From assembly GCF_001598475.1 (NCBI RefSeq), contig NZ_BCZA01000001.1, positions 372,001 through 436,000 of the forward strand: a stretch of 64,000 bases of DNA, written 5' to 3'. This DNA is from Pantoea agglomerans NBRC 102470 (GTDB lineage Bacteria; Pseudomonadota; Gammaproteobacteria; Enterobacterales; Enterobacteriaceae). Under the pieces are notes generated by a model that did no database searches, was not told the origin of the DNA, and worked only from the letters and a program-made list of their open reading frames with translations. Shown piece by piece: positions 9,485 to 17,875 of this stretch (position 1 is its first letter; the number at the start of each line of letters is the position of its first letter). The position numbers and the translations under genes were made by a program.

Positions 9485-10438
9485 TTAATTGATGTTACGC
9501 CAGGCACCAATGGCAGGATCAACCAGATCCGCGTGCAGGGTGTCGATGAGTAACACATTCACTTTTTGCTGTGGCATGAAATAGGGCGCCCAGTGGCTGC
9601 GCAACGTATCAACTCGCGATTTCACAGCGTCAGCATCCTGCTGCGCAGCATTCTTATCCATCTTTATCAACAGGGCACCATTGAAGCGCCAGACATGTTG
9701 TTTGGCATCAAAGGGCAGCACCAGCCAGCTATCATTCGCATCCGGGCGTGTCACAATCATGCGCTGATTGTTCGCGGCGATAACCTCCAGCTTGCTGTCC
9801 GGGATCGTCAGATTGGCGATGGGATAGCCCTGATAAAAGGTGACTGCCACCGGCGTTGGGTGGTCAGGGGTCGCCAGCATCAGCTCACTTTTGCCTTCTG
9901 CCCAGCCATCCGGTGAGCACTGCTGCTTGCTGACATCCGGGATAAACAGGGTCTGGGCATTTTCATCCCAGGCGGTGCGAAAATGGCAGCCGCTGGGGAG
10001 ATCAAAATGTTGCAGCGGCGTGCTGTTGGCGGGCCGAGACAGGTCAAGCGGTGCAGCATTACTCTCACTGGCGCTGGCGGTGGCATCTGCCATCACGATA
10101 GGACGCCAGTTCTGCAGCTTACTGGCGCTGCCGCTGGCCAGTACGCCACCCTCTTTACTGGTCATCTGCCAGGGCAGCTCGTCCAGTAATCCGCACTGAT
10201 TAGCGAGCAGGGTGCCGACGCGCGGTAAAAAGGTGGTCAGCACCGCCGAATCCTTACTTTTGCCGGAGACGATGCGCAGTGGCAGCGTCTCTTTGCACCA
10301 GTCGTCAGGCGCTTTACTCACCACATTATCGATATAGACCTCCAGCGCCAGGCTGGGGGAGTAGACAACCCGATAATTTTCAGCCTGGGCGTGAAAGGCA
10401 ATCAGCAGGGTGATGATGCCGGGCAACCACAGTTTCAT
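9485..10438 (-). CDS. Secreted/periplasmic protein of unknown function in T6SS-like operon
   Basis: 317 residues with a clear Sec signal peptide (MKLWLPGIITLLIAFHAQA, then ENYRVV), so the mature protein should be periplasmic. Four Cys residues in the mature part (WCKE, NQCGLL, SGCHF, KQQCSP) could form two disulfides. No family was recognised. Start ATG 10438 has an AAGGA site at good spacing; an in-frame TTG upstream was rejected. It lies between the phosphatase (14-bp gap) and kinase (44-bp gap) genes, so a role as an extracytoplasmic partner of the kinase tail is possible but is only inference. Confidence 0.8.
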   Translation of the reverse strand: MKLWLPGIITLLIAFHAQAENYRVVYSPSLALEVYIDNVVSKAPDDWCKETLPLRIVSGKSKDSAVLTTFLPRVGTLLANQCGLLDELPWQMTSKEGGVLASGSASKLQNWRPIVMADATASASESNAAPLDLSRPANSTPLQHFDLPSGCHFRTAWDENAQTLFIPDVSKQQCSPDGWAEGKSELMLATPDHPTPVAVTFYQGYPIANLTIPDSKLEVIAANNQRMIVTRPDANDSWLVLPFDAKQHVWRFNGALLIKMDKNAAQQDADAVKSRVDTLRSHWAPYFMPQQKVNVLLIDTLHADLVDPAIGAWRNIN

Positions 10439-10452
10439 AAGGATCCTTGGAA

Positions 10453-11229
10453 TCAAAAACGAGGCGGCAGAAAGCGCGCCGAATCAGCCAGTGAATAGAG
10501 CAGCGTTGCCTCCTCCGGCTCACCAATCCAGACCGCCAGTGCGCTGAGATTATCTTTCTTAACGTTGCGACTTACCGCCTGTTCCATCAGAGCCAGCCAC
10601 TCTTCGCAGGCATTCACCATGCGCAGCGCCTGTTCCATTTCATGACTGGCCAGATTCAGCCAGAAGCCATCGGTGCAGACCAGAAACGCGTCGCCATCCT
10701 CCAGCGCAATCTCCTGCGAAAAGCTCACTAAGCGAGGCGGTTCAGCGCCGAGCGCATTATAGAGTAAATTACTGTTAATGCCGGTATTTTCATAGCCCGC
10801 TTCTTTCAGCTGCTGGGCGAGACTGTGATCGCGAGTGACCTCATGAAGCACGCCGCGGCGGAAGTGGTAAACCCGGCTGTCACCGGCATGCGCCCACCAT
10901 GCGCGCTGTTTTTCGCGGTCGATAAACAGGGCCGCCAGCGTGGTGCTCATGCGGGAATATTTCGGATTTTTACCCTGTGCCTCATGCAGCGCTAAGCGGC
11001 ACTGTTCAATCGCCTGATGGGTTATCTCCGGCGTCAGATCGGCGTGCGCCTGTAACTGGCTCAGCAGGGTGTCACGCACCAGCTGCGCCGCCATCTCGCC
11101 GCCGGGCAGACCGGCCACGCCATCGCAGACCACAAAACAGGCTTTACGCTCATCCAGCTCTGCGCCGGTGCGATCCTGATTCTCATCGCGTAGCCCTTGC
11201 TGGCAGCGGCTGGCAAAAACGATTTTCAT
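10453..11229 (-). CDS. pppA: PP2C-family protein phosphatase, T6SS PppA-like
   Basis: Metal-dependent Ser/Thr phosphatase of 258 residues. PP2C motifs in order: DENQDR (15-20), CDGVAGLPGGE (35-45), WAHAGDSRVYHFR (about 112-124), TRDHSLAQQL (132-141), CTDGFW (185-190) and KKDNLSALAVW near 226. The metal-binding aspartates (D36, D187, D226) are present. In T6SS the enzyme reverses PpkA phosphorylation of the FHA protein. Its ATG overlaps the upstream FHA gene stop by 4 bp (ATGA), so the two are coupled. Confidence 0.9.
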   Translation of the reverse strand: MKIVFASRCQQGLRDENQDRTGAELDERKACFVVCDGVAGLPGGEMAAQLVRDTLLSQLQAHADLTPEITHQAIEQCRLALHEAQGKNPKYSRMSTTLAALFIDREKQRAWWAHAGDSRVYHFRRGVLHEVTRDHSLAQQLKEAGYENTGINSNLLYNALGAEPPRLVSFSQEIALEDGDAFLVCTDGFWLNLASHEMEQALRMVNACEEWLALMEQAVSRNVKKDNLSALAVWIGEPEEATLLYSLADSARFLPPRF

Positions 11230-12362
11230 GGTTCATCTACCCGCGTCTGAGAGTCCTTATACTGATTCACCTCCATGTCATAGGCATGGAGAAAGGCCTC
11301 GCCAAACAGCGTATGGAAATCATCTTCGATCTCTCCGGCCGTACGCTGATAATTACGGGTGAAGTAGTCCCACAGCGCCGCCTTCTTCATGGCGGAAAAG
11401 GGCATTTTTGACACCACGCCGTCGGCACGCGCCTGCTCCTCCAGCCGCTGCGGATTAAAGGATTGCAGCATCGCCGCAATAATGGCGCGGATACCGGCAA
11501 TCATCCCCAGCTGGTGGGCCTGCAAATCGACCAGGGCATCGCGTACCGCCTGTTCCGGCGGCATAAACCCGGGCATCTGGCTCTGGTACATCTGCATCAG
11601 CACGGTTTTGCCGGAGGGCAGGATCTTGAACGGGTTGTTGGCCTCATTCAGGATCATCGTCATGTCCGCTTTGACACCACGCTTGAGAATGGATCGCGAA
11701 GAGAGCAGCGCGACGGTGCCCTGGGAAAAGAGGCTCAGCATCCGGCCAGTAATGCGCATCTGCTCTTCATCCACCGGCGTGGCGTGACCGTTGCTCAGCC
11801 CCATCCCCTCCAGCAGTGCGGCGATCAGCCGATCCTGATCCACCGGCTGCGCCGTCAGCGCCCGACGCGGTTCGCTGGCCTGGGGGTCGATAGCCAGTCG
11901 CGCATCGTTGTGGCGCTCGTGGCGTGAGGGCGTGACCTCACTGACCAGCAGCCGGTCCTCAACCTCATGATGTTCGTGAATGCCCAGCGGATTCGCGGGC
12001 TGAGCGCTGTCGCCAGCAAACAGCGCCAGCGGATCGCTCTGCGTGTCGTGGCAGGCGGGGTCTCGTACTTCCAGCGCATAGTCACCGATGCGCAGCGCAT
12101 CGCCATGCTTCAGCACGACCTGCATGCCGCGACCCAGGGTAATGCCGTTATGCTCCACCGGGGTCACGCTGCCCTGGTTCGTCAGACGGCACTCTCCGTC
12201 ATGCGACAGGTGAACCAGCGCCTGCAGACGCGAAATGGCCCGAGTCTCATCTGGCAGCACCAGATCGTTGTCCTGACTGCGGCCAATGGTACCGCCAGGC
12301 GGTTGAAACGCGACGCTTCTGACCGGAACATCCGTAGTGCATTGCACAATGGTAAATTGCAT
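11226..12362 (-). CDS. tagH: FHA-domain protein, T6SS TagH/Fha-like
   Basis: 378 residues. The N-terminal forkhead-associated domain (about 1-98) has GRSQDND (27-33) and ISRLQALV (43-50), where the usual His after Ser-Arg is Leu-Gln; the phosphothreonine-binding Arg28 and Ser44 are present. The C-terminal half (about 180-360) matches the TagH C-terminal region of T6SS FHA proteins (RMLSLFSQGTVALLSSRSIL, LFGEAFLHAYD). In the threonine-phosphorylation pathway this is the kinase target. It sits between tagF (36-bp gap) and pppA (4-bp overlap). Confidence 0.88.
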   Translation of the reverse strand: MQFTIVQCTTDVPVRSVAFQPPGGTIGRSQDNDLVLPDETRAISRLQALVHLSHDGECRLTNQGSVTPVEHNGITLGRGMQVVLKHGDALRIGDYALEVRDPACHDTQSDPLALFAGDSAQPANPLGIHEHHEVEDRLLVSEVTPSRHERHNDARLAIDPQASEPRRALTAQPVDQDRLIAALLEGMGLSNGHATPVDEEQMRITGRMLSLFSQGTVALLSSRSILKRGVKADMTMILNEANNPFKILPSGKTVLMQMYQSQMPGFMPPEQAVRDALVDLQAHQLGMIAGIRAIIAAMLQSFNPQRLEEQARADGVVSKMPFSAMKKAALWDYFTRNYQRTAGEIEDDFHTLFGEAFLHAYDMEVNQYKDSQTRVDEP

Positions 12363-12398
12363 GAGTTATCCCAGATTGAACGGCAAACGCTTCCGGCC

Positions 12399-13097
12399 TC
12401 ACTCGAACATCGGAGGATAGAGGCCATTACGTCCCGGCTGTGAACCTGCCGCCGGGTTAAACAGTAACGAAAACAGTTGCGCGGTGAGGTTGCCGCTGTG
12501 CTTGTGGGTCGCGTGGGCAAAACCATCACTGCGGTTACTCCACCAGTAGCTCATATGCTGCTGAGGGTCGAAACGTTCAGCCACTTCACGCCAGCTCAGC
12601 GTGCAGGGCAGATCCTGAAAACCGATCACATCCATGATTTCAGATGGCTTCCTGGCCGGCACCAGCAGCGGTGGCAAAGCCTGTATCTGCTGCTCTAACT
12701 GCTCGCCGTTCAGCGGTGTCTGAACCGCCCGTAACAGTGTCGCGCCCAGATCCTGAAACCAGTCACCGGAAATGGTCAGCTGAGCAGGATGCCACTGAGC
12801 CAGCGTGAAGCTGTGCAGGGCCAGCAGCGGCCAGGCGCGTCCGACGCGGTCACAGGAGGGCAGCAGACAGCCCATCTGTATCTGCGGCCGGGTCGCGGTA
12901 ACCGGCAGCACAAAGTTCCACACCGGCGCGTGGAGAAAGTCCGCGCTGTAGGAATACGCCTGCTGATGCCAGTGCATTAATCCCTGCTGGAACCAGTGAT
13001 TCCACGGGCTAATCTGTTGCTCGCTCAGTCGATGGTGCAGAAAGTCACCGGTCGACGGCAGCTTGCCATACCAGCCGGGGGCCGTATAAGCAGCCAT
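12399..13097 (-). CDS. tagF: T6SS-associated protein TagF (ImpM family)
   Basis: 232 residues of TagF type: GWYGKLPSTGDFLHHRL near the N terminus (the family hallmark GK.P..GDF), and a conserved middle region, FVLPVTATRPQIQMGCLLPS. In Pseudomonas TagF is a negative post-translational regulator of the H1-T6SS, acting with Fha. Start ATG 13097 is used with a GAGGTG site 3-5 nt upstream; an in-frame GTG at 13103 is less likely. The gap to the tssM stop is only 13 bp. Confidence 0.88.
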   Translation of the reverse strand: MAAYTAPGWYGKLPSTGDFLHHRLSEQQISPWNHWFQQGLMHWHQQAYSYSADFLHAPVWNFVLPVTATRPQIQMGCLLPSCDRVGRAWPLLALHSFTLAQWHPAQLTISGDWFQDLGATLLRAVQTPLNGEQLEQQIQALPPLLVPARKPSEIMDVIGFQDLPCTLSWREVAERFDPQQHMSYWWSNRSDGFAHATHKHSGNLTAQLFSLLFNPAAGSQPGRNGLYPPMFE

Positions 13098-13110
13098 GTT
13101 CACCTCACCA

Positions 13111-15225
13111 TTACTCGCTATGCGAGTTTGATTGCGGGGCCGGGTGCCGCGGCGCTACCGCCAGCATGCCGCCCGCCTGGTCCGCAATTTTCAGATTCTC
13201 TGCAAGCTTGCGCATCATCAGTGCATTATCACGTGCATAAGGCGACGACTGAATCTGCTGATCCAGCAGCTGGCTCAGGTGCCAGTCAAGCTGCTGCAGG
13301 TCGCGGGCGCTTACCGTATTGGGCAGGGAGCGCTGTAAATTTTGCAGCAGCCAGGCCCGTAAAAACTCGCCATCATAATTACGCGGTTGATAGAGCATCT
13401 GATAGGCGCGCAGCGCATTGCGGCTGTAGGCGTTATCATCACCCGGGTCGTTGCGCAGGATATTCGTGATCTGCTGCGCCACACGCGGCAGCAACAAAGA
13501 CTTAAGCGCATTTTGATAAAGCACCCAGGCGGCATCGCTAATCTGATTACCCCGGTATAAGCCCGCCCGCATAGTAAGCGGCGGATTATCGAGGGAAAAG
13601 CGCGCCGAGAGCGGCAACTTCACCAGGTTATTCAGAAAGGGTAGCAGATCAAAAATATTATCAGCAGGCTGATGAATCACCTGCTGACTTTGCTCACGGA
13701 TAAGTGGTACCCGTGCGGCAACCTGCTGCAGATACTGTTGATTCTGGTAGTAACTGATGCCCCACAGGCTGGAGGCGATCAGCAGGGCGCCTGCCAGCAC
13801 GCCGTAGCCAATCCAGTGGAACAGCTGATTACGGTACTCCCAGCGGCGATTACTGCCGGCCAGGCCGCTCTCTTTGAATATCAGATCGCTGAGCAGGTCA
13901 CGAATAAAGAAGCTCTGGCCTTTGTTGCCGGGAATCGGACTGTTGCGATTAACGCTGTCCCAGGCCGCGATCGAGTGATCGCCCGCCTGACGTAACTGCA
14001 GTTTGCGGCTCAGTTCACCCATCACCCGATCAAACGGCAGGCCTTCCTGGGTGCCGCTGGTGAAGAAGAGGCCGCGCGGGCTCCAGGCGACCGCATCCTG
14101 ATGGTCAGAAAAAACGATATCCAGATATTCGTTCAGCAGTGGACGCAGCGAGGCGAACTCCTGCGGGAAGAGGAAGCACTCAGCGCGCTCGTTCAGGTCG
14201 CGCTCATGGGTCATCTGCTCCGCCAGTTGTTGCTGGAGCTGCTGTTCCAGCCGCTGAAACTGCTGGCCAAAATGGCGATGCCAGTCATCTTTGTGCGGCT
14301 TGCCCAGCTCCCAGTTGAACGTGAAGCCCCAGATAGCGTCACGCCGCGCTTTATCAATCGAGCCGAAGTAGCTCATAAAGCCTTTCAGCAGATCGGTTTT
14401 GGTGACCATCACATAAACCGGGAAGTGAATACCGGTCTGCTGATGCAATTCTGCCATGCGCTCACGCAGCGCGCTGGCCTGGGCGAAACGCGCCTCGGCT
14501 GAGTCACTCAGCAGATCGGCGACGCTGATGGTCATGATCACACCGTTAATCGGCTGGCGGGTACGATAGCGTTTCAGCAGGTTGATAAAGCTGTGCCATT
14601 CCGCGGCATCTCGCACGCGCTGGCTCTCCTGCAACGCATAACGACCGGCGGTATCAATCAGCACCGCGCTGTCAGTAAACCACCAGTCACAGTTGCGGGT
14701 GCCCCCGACGCCGCGGACCGCATTTTTGCCCAGCGTATCGGTCAGCGGGAAATCGAGGCCGGCATTAAACAGCGCGGTGGTTTTACCGGCGCCGGGCGCA
14801 CCCATGACCAGGTACCAGGGCAGCTGATAGAGATAATTAGCGTTAAAGCGTGAGAGCAGGTTCCCGCTGTGACGACGGCCAAACTGAGTGCGTTTCAGCT
14901 GCATCGCAGCTTCGCTGAAGCGCTGGTTGAGCCGCTCTTCGGTCATCTGACGTTCCGCCGGGTCGTCGTTGCCCGACAGCTGAAGCTGGGTCAGTAAACG
15001 GCTGTTGAACCAGGCACGATAGAGCGACGGGATCAGCTGGAACAGGATCCAGAGAAAATAGAGGGCGCTCACGGTGAGCTGGCGAGGCACCACGGGTTCC
15101 AGTGGGCGCGATTCGCCCCATGACCAGAACGGCCCCAGCATCCAGACCAGACAGCTCAGCGCCGTGACGCCAATAAAGCTCCACAGCAGGCGATGCGTTA
15201 GCAGCAGGCGAAGGGAGGCGCGCAT
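13111..15225 (-). CDS. tssM: Short TssM/IcmF-like inner membrane protein lacking the C-terminal domain
   Basis: 704 residues against roughly 1100-1250 for full TssM. Two N-terminal transmembrane helices (about 12-33 and 50-72) are followed by the cytosolic NTPase-like domain with Walker A GAPGAGKT (142-149), DTAGRY (191-196) and TKTDLL (275-280). A third helix (about 470-491) leads to only about 214 periplasmic residues. The C-terminal domain that binds TssJ in canonical systems is absent. No frameshift explains this: the stop is followed 13 bp later by tagF, so the missing sequence is not in the DNA. The start overlaps the tssL stop by one base (TAATG). Confidence 0.88.
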   Translation of the reverse strand: MRASLRLLLTHRLLWSFIGVTALSCLVWMLGPFWSWGESRPLEPVVPRQLTVSALYFLWILFQLIPSLYRAWFNSRLLTQLQLSGNDDPAERQMTEERLNQRFSEAAMQLKRTQFGRRHSGNLLSRFNANYLYQLPWYLVMGAPGAGKTTALFNAGLDFPLTDTLGKNAVRGVGGTRNCDWWFTDSAVLIDTAGRYALQESQRVRDAAEWHSFINLLKRYRTRQPINGVIMTISVADLLSDSAEARFAQASALRERMAELHQQTGIHFPVYVMVTKTDLLKGFMSYFGSIDKARRDAIWGFTFNWELGKPHKDDWHRHFGQQFQRLEQQLQQQLAEQMTHERDLNERAECFLFPQEFASLRPLLNEYLDIVFSDHQDAVAWSPRGLFFTSGTQEGLPFDRVMGELSRKLQLRQAGDHSIAAWDSVNRNSPIPGNKGQSFFIRDLLSDLIFKESGLAGSNRRWEYRNQLFHWIGYGVLAGALLIASSLWGISYYQNQQYLQQVAARVPLIREQSQQVIHQPADNIFDLLPFLNNLVKLPLSARFSLDNPPLTMRAGLYRGNQISDAAWVLYQNALKSLLLPRVAQQITNILRNDPGDDNAYSRNALRAYQMLYQPRNYDGEFLRAWLLQNLQRSLPNTVSARDLQQLDWHLSQLLDQQIQSSPYARDNALMMRKLAENLKIADQAGGMLAVAPRHPAPQSNSHSE

Positions 15226-16442
15226 TATTGTGCTCCTTGATGATTACTGAGCGTTTCAGGCGCGGCAAACAGGGTGATTTCAACGCGGCGGTTGCGGGTC
15301 CGGTTTTCGCTGCTGTCGTTGGGCAGCAGCGGATCGCTGTCGCCGCGACCTTCAGAGCGAACCGTATGCCCGTCAGCCAGTTGCAGTTGTAACAACTGGG
15401 TGATGGCGCGGGCGCGGGCAAATGAGAACTCATAGCTGGAGGCAAAGCGGCTGTTATCCACCGGATGATCATCGGTAAACACCGACACCAGAATGGTCCC
15501 TTTGACATCTTTCATCGCGGTTGAGACGCGGGCCAGCAAGGCGCGCCCGACCGGATTGATCACCGTGCCCTGTTCGGCGAACAGTTTGTCCGCGGGGATG
15601 ATCACTTTGCTGCCAAAGGCACCATCGCTGACCTCAAGCTGCCCGGCTGCAATCACATCATTCAGGCGCTGACGCAGATCGAGCAGCGCCTGCGGGGAAG
15701 AGGGACGACGGCCCGCGGTAATCTGCGGCAGCGGCGTCTGATAGATGGTACGCAGCAGCGGTTCGGCGGCATTACCGAGACGCCAGTTCAGGCCGCTGTA
15801 GATCAGGCAGCCGATCAGCGCGACCAGCATGGCACAGGCCCAGAGCGGCACCATCGGGCGGGCGAGGGTGCTAACCAGCGGATGCACTTCAACCAGTGGC
15901 GGTTGCGCTGTCTGGCGCTGGGCACGCGTTTCGTCAATCAGGGTTTTCAGGCGTTTACGGATACCATCGCACTGGGCGCGACCATTTTCACTGCCGCGAT
16001 AGCGGCCTTCATAGCCCAGCAGCAGACAGTATTGCACCACTTCCAGCAGCCAGAGGTGTTGTTGCGGGCTTTGTGAAATGCGCGACAGCAGTTGAAAGAA
16101 TTTCTCGCCGCCCCAGCTTTCATTATGGAAGGTCACCAGCATGCCATTGCCAGACCAGACGCCGCGCGTGCCCCAGGGGGTTTGCGCTGCCGCTTCATCG
16201 AGCGCGCTGCAGATGCAGTAACGCGCGCCGATAATCATCTCAAACGGCAGCCCTGCCTGTTTACAGCGTTGTTCAAACTGGCGGATTTCATCGATCAGAG
16301 ACTGGCGCAGACCCGCAGGGTCATCATGGGTGGCTGCCTGACGAATTTGCACCACCGCGTTCAGCAGTGGCGCCGCAGCCTGAAGTAAGAGATTCTCATT
16401 GCCTGAGGGGGTCGCCTCACGCGCAGGGGATTCCACAGTCAT
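15225..16442 (-). CDS. tssL: TssL/DotU protein with C-terminal OmpA-like peptidoglycan-binding domain
   Basis: 405 residues. The DotU/TssL cytosolic domain (about 15-185) includes CICSALDEAAAQTPWG and the segment LLEVVQYCLLLGYEGRYRG, both typical. One transmembrane helix (about 197-217) is followed by a periplasmic OmpA/MotB domain (about 270-395) with SFARARAITQLL, GRGDSDPLLPND and NRTRNRRVEI, which carries the conserved Asp/Arg peptidoglycan contacts. This is the extended TssL form. ATG 16442 is chosen because homologous sequence begins there; the frame is open upstream. It ends in a one-base overlap with tssM. Confidence 0.9.
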   Translation of the reverse strand: MTVESPAREATPSGNENLLLQAAAPLLNAVVQIRQAATHDDPAGLRQSLIDEIRQFEQRCKQAGLPFEMIIGARYCICSALDEAAAQTPWGTRGVWSGNGMLVTFHNESWGGEKFFQLLSRISQSPQQHLWLLEVVQYCLLLGYEGRYRGSENGRAQCDGIRKRLKTLIDETRAQRQTAQPPLVEVHPLVSTLARPMVPLWACAMLVALIGCLIYSGLNWRLGNAAEPLLRTIYQTPLPQITAGRRPSSPQALLDLRQRLNDVIAAGQLEVSDGAFGSKVIIPADKLFAEQGTVINPVGRALLARVSTAMKDVKGTILVSVFTDDHPVDNSRFASSYEFSFARARAITQLLQLQLADGHTVRSEGRGDSDPLLPNDSSENRTRNRRVEITLFAAPETLSNHQGAQ

Positions 16443-16525
16443 TAATTCGTGATCTTCCAGCCAATGGCAAATCCCTGTACCCGCAGCCCGGGACGGTTCT
16501 GCGGGCAATATGCGCCGGATTTCAT
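16442..16525 (-). CDS. Possible 27-codon ORF between lipoprotein and tssL
   Basis: ATG at 16525 begins two bases after the lipoprotein stop (16528-16530), and the TAA at 16442-16444 overlaps the tssL start by one base, the same TAATG junction used at tssL/tssM. It encodes MKSGAYCPQNRPGLRVQGFA followed by seven more residues. It fits exactly into the gap and could be a coupling ORF, a coding remnant of a deleted T6SS gene, or chance. No family was recognised and the ribosome site is weak. Confidence 0.3.
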   Translation of the reverse strand: MKSGAYCPQNRPGLRVQGFAIGWKITN

Positions 16526-16527
16526 AT

Positions 16528-17019
16528 TCAGTCTAAGATCCAGGTCGCGGTATCGTTAGTCCGGCAGGCTTTGCTGGCGCCGCCGACGGCCACACAGACC
16601 TGTTTCGTTTTGCGGGGACGGGGACGATCGCTCTGCACGGTGGCATCGTAACGGCTGCTCTCTACACCCGCTTTTAACGGCACATAACCGATCAGTGGGC
16701 CGTCAGCCTGGTCAGCAATCGCCAGCCAGCTGTGTTCCACATTACCTAATACTTCGAACGGTTTACCCGTTTCGAGATAGCGAACCACTTTGCCGCCGTA
16801 ATCAGGCGAGGTCATGACGGATGCGCCATAAAGCGCCCGCCAGGTCTGATTGACCGGCTCAAATTCAGTCGGTGCCGCGACAGCGTGTCGATGGACCAGT
16901 TTGACGCCGTTAATTTCGCTGGTGACCAGCGTATCGTCAGTGACGGGCGGCGGCGGGGCCTTACAGCCTGCCAGGGTAAGAACCGCCAGCAGCGTTAACG
17001 CAAGACTCTTTTTCACCAT
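16528..17019 (-). CDS. SH3-like lipoprotein at head of T6SS-like operon
   Basis: 163 residues with a lipoprotein signal (MVKKSLALTLLAVLTLAGC, lipobox LAGC, Cys19). +2 is Lys and +3 Ala, so there is no Asp+2 inner-membrane retention signal and outer-membrane sorting is expected. A bacterial SH3-like fold is suggested around 65-125 (VVRYLETGKPFEVLGN, HSWLAIADQADGPLIGYVPL). A basic stretch, RPRPRKTKQ, and a Cys pair near the C terminus follow. It occupies the position where TssJ, the outer-membrane lipoprotein of T6SS, is often found, but shows no TssJ resemblance. ATG 17019 is chosen over upstream starts because it yields the signal peptide. Confidence 0.8.
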   Translation of the reverse strand: MVKKSLALTLLAVLTLAGCKAPPPPVTDDTLVTSEINGVKLVHRHAVAAPTEFEPVNQTWRALYGASVMTSPDYGGKVVRYLETGKPFEVLGNVEHSWLAIADQADGPLIGYVPLKAGVESSRYDATVQSDRPRPRKTKQVCVAVGGASKACRTNDTATWILD

Positions 17020-17600
17020 GTTCCTCGTGATCTCATCAAAGTATCTGCATATTGCCAGGCCCGATGCCATGGGGCGATCTTTATCGCGCCGCATCGTGCC
17101 GAAATTCTGTTTTTAAAAAAAGGGTCAGATTACATCGGGATAGTAACGCATTCAGTTTACCTAAGACTTTTGAGAATTCAAACCATTGCACCCGCTGCTG
17201 ATGCGTGATAGCAGGCGCTTTACGGGCGGGTTTCGGTATAAGAAAAGCGCCAGGTAATAGGATAGTTAAAGCGAACTGAATTATCGCAGAGACAAACTGG
17301 TTGAGAACAGTGCCGCGCATTCTGACATGCAATGGATTTGATTGGAAACTATTAAGCTTTTCTAATGGTTTGTTGCTGATAAATTTTATACGTTCAGGGA
17401 AAGAATATAATCAAAATCAGAATTAACGCGTCCGTTTTGGCGCACTTTTTCCGGAAAGCGGCACGCCTTTTGCTTCAAAAAGTTTTAAAGGGAATGAGGG
17501 GTTTAATAAGTCACGCGCAAGCCTGGCCGGGGAGCAAAATCTGGCCGGGGAAGAGCGTGGCGTTGGTGTGGGTCGGAAGAGGGTGTGGTGAGATGATGAC
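17020..17600. other. Upstream region of the T6SS-like operon, no confident gene
   Basis: About 580 bp. Should hold the operon promoter on the minus strand. An 83-codon minus-strand frame (17081-17332) has no recognisable family and was not called. The stretch 17335-17430 is AT-rich. No transposase or T6SS gene remnant was recognised. Confidence 0.5.
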
Positions 17601-17648
17601 GGTGAGTCGGTGAGTCGGTGAGACGCTGAGACGCTGAGACGGTGCGGC
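17601..17648 (+). repeat. Tandem array of 8-bp units
   Basis: Six consecutive octamers: GGTGAGTC twice (17601-17616), GGTGAGAC, GCTGAGAC twice (17617-17640), then GGTGCGGC. Units drift stepwise from one end to the other. The array abuts the first copy of the 164-bp repeat and is not present before the second copy. Confidence 0.7.
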
Positions 17649-17800
17649 GTGCAGGAAAGGCCTGCCTGACCGCAAAGGGATCCCGCATCCCTGCGGACTG
17701 GGCTCGCCATCCCTGGCTCGCACACTTTGCTCTTCATGCAGGCCTTACCTGCACTGTTGGCATTGGTGCGGGTTTTTCGGGATCAGGTCTGGATTGAGTG
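17637..17800. repeat. 164-bp fold-back repeat, copy 1
   Basis: Nearly identical to 17876-18040. Its core is bounded by imperfect inverted repeats: GTGCAGGAAAGGCCTGCC (17650-17667) and a partner ending ACCTGCAC at 17754. Between them lie smaller GC-rich palindromic pieces around GCATCCCTGCGG and CGCCATCCCTGG. ORFs in this stretch only translate the repeat and were not called. The structure suggests a non-coding, MITE-like or REP-like element. Confidence 0.8.
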
Positions 17801-17875
17801 CGGTTGATGAGAATGGAAGTGCCCGAGCAGGACGAAAAGAGCAGTGCAGTGTGGGAAGGCAGGCTGGGGTTGGCA

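Noticed and set aside
13098-13110. Frameshift or nonsense mutation as the cause of the short TssM
   Set aside because: Only 13 bp separate the tssM stop from tagF, so the missing domain is not encoded in another frame.
17110-17130. GGGTCAGATTACA-like sequence reminiscent of some IS ends
   Set aside because: No partner inverted repeat and no transposase fragment nearby.
17081-17332. 83-codon minus-strand ORF upstream of the lipoprotein gene
   Set aside because: No recognised family, no good ribosome site, and it ends within the promoter region of the lipoprotein gene. Cannot be excluded as a small protein.
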